NCBI RefSeq assembly: GCF_949628215.1
Contig: NC_134311.1
Span: 22,134,582 to 22,198,581 of the forward strand
Length of the DNA: 64,000 bases
Origin: Phalacrocorax aristotelis
Lineage: Eukaryota > Chordata > Aves > Suliformes > Phalacrocoracidae
Reading direction: 5' to 3'
The position numbers were made by a program, and so were the translations under genes. The notes under the pieces were generated by a model. The model was not told the origin of the DNA. It saw nothing but the letters and a program-made list of their open reading frames with translations, and did no database searches. Positions within the stretch are counted from its first letter, which is position 1. Each line of letters opens with the position of its first letter. Positions 59,801 to 64,000 of the stretch are shown here, piece after piece.

Positions 59801-62800
59801 TACTGCCTTGCTGTATGTGTCTGAAGGACGCAGTAATGCAAGTTCTTGTTCTTCAGAGATTTTAATGAACTTGAAGTGAAGGTAACTTTCTGCATGGTCT
59901 TCCTGTGTGTGCTAAAGCTGAGGAGGCAGGCAGACCACAGCGGTCATATACAGTGAAAGAAACTGCCACTGTTCACTGTTATTCTTATTTCTTGTCTATT
60001 CTGTGTCTTAAGCTGCAAGTAATGGATCTTGGCCTCATGTGTGAGGTGTATCTATTTCTCAACAAGTCCCTGGTCTAGTTAGCTGTTTCTGCATTTATTA
60101 AATGACACAGAGGACCTCCCTTTGCAAAGAATTGTTGCCTTTCCCACTCCTTATGAAGATGAATTAATAATTTTTCTCTCTTAATTAGGTTCCATCTGCT
60201 GTTCCTGTCTTGAATTCTAAAGGTTATAGTTATTACCATATTCATAAAATCGCCCAACTGTGTAAGAGAACTTTAACAACAATTTTAAAGCCAAGTTCCT
60301 CTATTATGCCTCATTCAGTGTACGTTTTGCTGTCAGTGATAGGGAAGCTGATCATGTGGGGCAAGGCCTGCAAATGCTTTTCTGTTGTCTTACAGCAGAA
60401 ACATGCCACCCTGCCAAGAGTAGTATGTCTGTTTTTCAATAAAACTCATACAAACTAGAGCTTCCAAACACAAAATGCCCAAATATCCATAGCTCTTGGA
60501 TGAAAATCTTTTATTATTCTGGCTTCCTCTAAACCCGTCGTGCTTAGTATCTTGTTTGCTATTAGAAATTGAATGCCCACGAATGTATACTGGCTTTTAG
60601 TTTAGAGTGGACTTGGCATGAACAGGCAGCCTTGGCTTTCTGTCTCAAGAGGTCTGAAAAGAAAGCCTGATAGACCAAGACGAATACTATGTGAGGGTTG
60701 AGTGATTACTTATTTTTCCGTAAGGGGCAAAGGGCAATGGGGATCTGATCTTAATGTACATGTCACTCCATGTACAAGACCTGCGGCTACAAGATAATCA
60801 CAGTGTAGTGTTTAGCACAAGGTTAAATTTCCCATCTCTCTCACTCTACATGTACACACCTTTTCTTACCTTTTTCTGTGTTTCTCCCCTATGTTCTCAC
60901 TTAAGTCTGTAGCAAGTACCTGAAGGTAAAGCTTACTTTAATCTGCTTCCCAGCCATCCATTCCTTCTGATCTAGGCTTACCCTAGTTATCTTTTAAACG
61001 ATAGTATATTTACAAGAAGAAAGAAAATAAAGACACTCTGGATTGCTTTCTTGACATAAACCTTTTCTTTAAGGAATACCTAGTTGTTCCCCTGATAGCT
61101 AAATAGTATGGTCACTGTCTGAAATCAGTTTTTAGAAATTGATTCCTCATCTTGCCTTGTGGATCACCTCATCCAGTGGGTGGTTCTCTTTGTTTCTGCC
61201 CTGACTTCTCTTCCCCCTTGCAATCTGTAGTCCTGTGCAATGCACTGTGCTCCTAGGTCAATCTGAATGAACATACAACATGACAGATGATCTTTTGGCA
61301 TGAGTATCAGGCAATTCCTGCAAATCAGAGATTTGGGGGCTGGAGAGTTGAGATTTAACAATTCTTCTCTGGTCAATTTTAATAGCTTACTTCCGCAGGC
61401 AACCTGCTTCAACCCTTCACTCAAAATTATTGCCTGTTCAGTGTGATGTATCCACTTAACCCTCTGCTCGAGGTTACCAGCATTGTACCTCAGTGTTAAA
61501 ACGGAACATGTGCATCTTCCCCCTTCACAGCTCAGTGCATTAGTCTGAGCTGCTTAGGAGAGCAAGTGCACTGAAGACTCTGGGTAGAAGATGGCTGAGA
61601 GGTTGCTCAGTGATGGAGGGGCAGGCGGGCAGCTGGTATTCAGCCATCCCAGCATGGTTTGCCAGAGACATCTGTCAGTGCCCTCAGTCCTTTGTTATAA
61701 AGGTGGTAATTTTTTGCCTGCCTGCAGTGGTGAATTACAGTACTCAACCCCTGCCTGTGTTCTTGTTTGGATCTATTTCAGAGGTTTTGTCTTCATGCTA
61801 TTTGACAATGGCCAGGGAGCTCTGGAGTAAAGTGGATTGAATGTTTGTTAATTACTGTTCATATACTCTTTTTGCAGTTGAAAGTGATGCACACTTGATT
61901 TGTCTCTACCTTACATGTCAGTTGGTTTCCTACCATGCTGCCTGCCATGTTCTTGACAGAGACAGGCAGTGATATACTCATCATTGCTGTCTCTGGACTG
62001 AAAACCAGTATGAACTGTGTGCATGTGGTGTGCAGGCTAAGTCAGTTTGTATACTAGAAGTGACAGTCCGTTCAAGTATTGAGGTACTGGAGAAATAAAC
62101 TGAGCTGTGTTGCCATTTAATTAACTCTTGGTGTAGCTGGGAAAGTGTGCACAACTGTGTAATTTACGTACTGACATCTATTTCAGAAAGTAGCAATATA
62201 TTATGGGACCTAAAAATGAGAGCACATTTAATTACAGCTTTGATAGGGTTTTTTTTGAGTCTGTTCCTAAGGGTAAAGGAGCTGTGGGCATCTCCTCAGT
62301 AGATTTGTTTGTATAGCATAAATTGTACTCACACTTGCAAAGAGAGCCCTGGGACATGGATATTTGACACTGAGCTACAAATTTCCTTTATCTAACAGGC
62401 ATTTGAATGTATTTCTTCAAGCACTTAAAGAATTCCATCCTTCTCGGTGTTGTCCTTAGAGTTTAAGATTTTGGAGAAGAAATGCATCCCAGGGGAAGAG
62501 TCAAAATCTGTTTGCATTTATGAAGCTCAAATATATATTTTGGGGTTGGTAACAATCTGGAGTTTGTATCCAATTATTTTTTTAAGCTTGATGAAATATG
62601 TGGTTATTGCCAGATATACTTTTTCCCTAAGGCCTTTTGTGGGTGGGTAATATCTGCCTCTCATGTTGTCCTTGGGAGAGAGAATATTTGGATCCCATTT
62701 ACAGATTAGTCAAAAGTGTCTGTTGCTGACCTCTTGGTAAGTTGCTGCATTTATCCCTACCTCCATTGCCTTTTGCTGTCTTTAAGGACCTCTTGGAATT

Positions 62801-63880
62801 TCAATAATTTTAGGAATTATCTCGTGGGTGGTGGAGGCAGTACCTCAGCCTCTCTCTGTCACCTTAATTGCAGTTACTCTCAGGACTGGATTTTGCTCTG
62901 TGTGTTCCATCTCAAGTTTGTGGTTGTTATTCCAGAATTTGATGAGGAGCTGCTTTAGCTTTGCCCATGTTACTGAACTGAGCATGTCTGCCTGGACAGG
63001 GGTTTGGTGCATGTGTATGTAGGCAGCTGTCGGCTTTGTATTTCTTTTTGAATTCAAGATGCTGCTGTAGCAACTACAGATGGTTTTTTTGCATAGAATT
63101 ATCAGCTCCATAGCTTAGGAGGCTGAAAAGCTGTTGAACTTGTAAAGGAACATATATTTTTTTAATTTGGATACCTTTTATTTGGAATTGAAAATGATAG
63201 CAATTCAGATCTTACTTGAAATGTAACATACAAGAAAGCATAGATTAACACTCCCTCTTGCATGGCTGGTGCCTTTCCTTTTTTTGTGTAAGATGAACTG
63301 ATGGAAAGCAAACCAGTAACACTTCTTTTTTCTGGCTTGGCTCATAGGTCTAGAAAATTGGGAATTAGCGACTGGGAAAGACTAACATTATATCTGGCTG
63401 GCTTACTGGAGGGGTTGTGGTGGGGATGACCTCCAACAAAGATGACCAATGGCATTTGGAATTAAATTCTGCTCTTGGGGTTGATTAGTAGCAGTTGCTG
63501 AAGCAATGAATAAACAAGGAGCTAAAGGCTGGTCATTTTTCAATGTTTTAGAACAATAATGAGGAAACAGTAGCAAAGGACTTACCTTCTTGCCCAACAA
63601 ATGGAAGAAGCGCCCCTCCTTCCTTCTGCTGGAGGTCTTGTAAAGCAGGAAAGTGTTACCCAAAACCTAGGTAGAAAAGTGTGTTTGTGTTGCATTGAAG
63701 TGTGCTTATGTAAAATTATTATATATTCTCTGCCGTAAAATAGGCTAGCAGGTCTAGGTACTGTATATAGCTTAAGGCTCATGTGAGACTGCACATGTTG
63801 CTTATCATAGGAGAAAATAAAATTTTTTCCCATTCTCCCCCGAATGAAGGGGAATTCTGATGCAGAGCCAGGCAATGAAA
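56900..63880. other. Intronic stretch without genes
   Basis: Mostly AT-rich, with a purine-rich, GC-richer patch at about 57330-57560 that I cannot assign to a repeat family, a local duplication of aaagtacagcagt near 58025 and 58049, TG/TATG simple sequence at about 59121-59151, and an 8-bp hairpin (tgtacatg/catgtaca) at 60755-60776. A consensus minus-strand donor (AAG|GTAAGT) lies at 63580-63588 without a supporting exon. Confidence 0.5.
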
Positions 63881-63892
63881 TGCTGCCTGCGC

Positions 63893-63945
63893 TATAAAAG
63901 CCAGAATGGTGTATGCATTTGTGCTTTGCCATAGAGGCAAAGCAC
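63893..63945 (+). promoter_or_regulatory. Canonical TATA box followed by a perfect 10-bp hairpin
   Basis: TATAAAAG at 63893-63900 is preceded by a short GC-rich patch (gctgcctgcgc). At the distance where a TATA-directed start would fall lies the perfect inverted repeat gtgctttgcc (63921-63930) / ggcaaagcac (63936-63945) with a 5-nt loop. This could be a small internal promoter for an intronic transcript or a remnant of an LTR promoter. No downstream gene can be seen before the window ends 55 bases later. Confidence 0.3.
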
Positions 63946-64000
63946 CTGCTCCACAAGAGCGATCAGTGAAATTACTAGATGTAATTGATGTGTGTGCAAA

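Larger units (their letters stand above)
7706..64000 (+). other. EFNA5: EFNA5 intron 1 (partial, continues beyond the window)
   Basis: No sequence resembling EFNA5 exon 2 (the DVCINDYLDVFCPHY region) is present in any frame to the right edge, so the intron exceeds 56 kb. EFNA5 intron 1 is very long in other vertebrates. After the CpG island ends at about 8520 the intron is mostly AT-rich, with few recognisable transposons. No nested gene with recognisable domains was found on either strand. Confidence 0.88.

Noticed and set aside
63582..63956. 124-codon minus-strand open frame ending at a consensus donor (AAG|GTAAGT)
   Set aside because: The predicted protein has no domain or plausible composition, and a single donor match is expected several times by chance in 64 kb.
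1..64000. Search by eye for tRNA, rRNA, CRISPR arrays, viral genes or bacterial operons
   Set aside because: No B-box-like tRNA core, no regularly spaced repeats, no retroviral gag/pol motifs and no operon structure were seen on either strand.

Overview
This window is vertebrate, most likely avian, nuclear DNA. It carries the 5' end of one protein-coding gene, ephrin-A5 (EFNA5, + strand). The only coding sequence I can support is exon 1 at 7581-7705. It encodes a signal peptide and the first residues of the ephrin ectodomain, and it ends in a consensus splice donor whose phase matches the known ephrin-A5 exon 1/2 junction. The bird assignment rests on the N-terminal spelling (MPH start, RGQEPG around the signal cleavage site, as I recall for chicken ephrin-A5), a CR1-type LINE end at about 40180, and very low transposon density. 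EFNA5 is, from memory, Z-linked in chicken, so a Z-chromosome origin is plausible but cannot be read from the sequence.

Layout. 1-4440 is AT-rich intergenic flank. 4445-8520 is a compound CpG island in three parts. The distal block (4445-5480) is GC-box-rich and has a consensus minus-strand splice donor, which suggests a divergent non-coding transcript. The middle block (5480-6900) is broken up by homopolymeric A and T runs and contains a strictly alternating purine/pyrimidine tract. The proximal block (6900-8520) holds the 5' UTR, exon 1 and the start of the intron. From 7706 to the right edge everything is intron 1 of EFNA5, still open at 64000. Long first introns are normal for this gene.

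The intron is AT-rich and shows no second gene, rRNA, tRNA, CRISPR array or intact mobile element. The roughly 60-270-residue open frames scattered through it have no recognisable domains and behave as chance ORFs. What stands out is local structure: two long hairpins of pre-miRNA-like size (51944-52017 and 21665-21729), a 182-base cluster of nested stem-loops (17401-17582), several shorter perfect inverted repeats, two roughly 100-base polypyrimidine tracts, Z-DNA and G-quadruplex candidates, and a canonical TATA box with a 10-bp hairpin about 20 bases downstream near the right edge (63893-63945). A few islands of raised GC and retained CpG are candidate conserved regulatory elements; conservation could not be tested here.

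I found no exotic undescribed system. The two long hairpins are the most unusual items because their arms are far longer than chance predicts in 64 kb.
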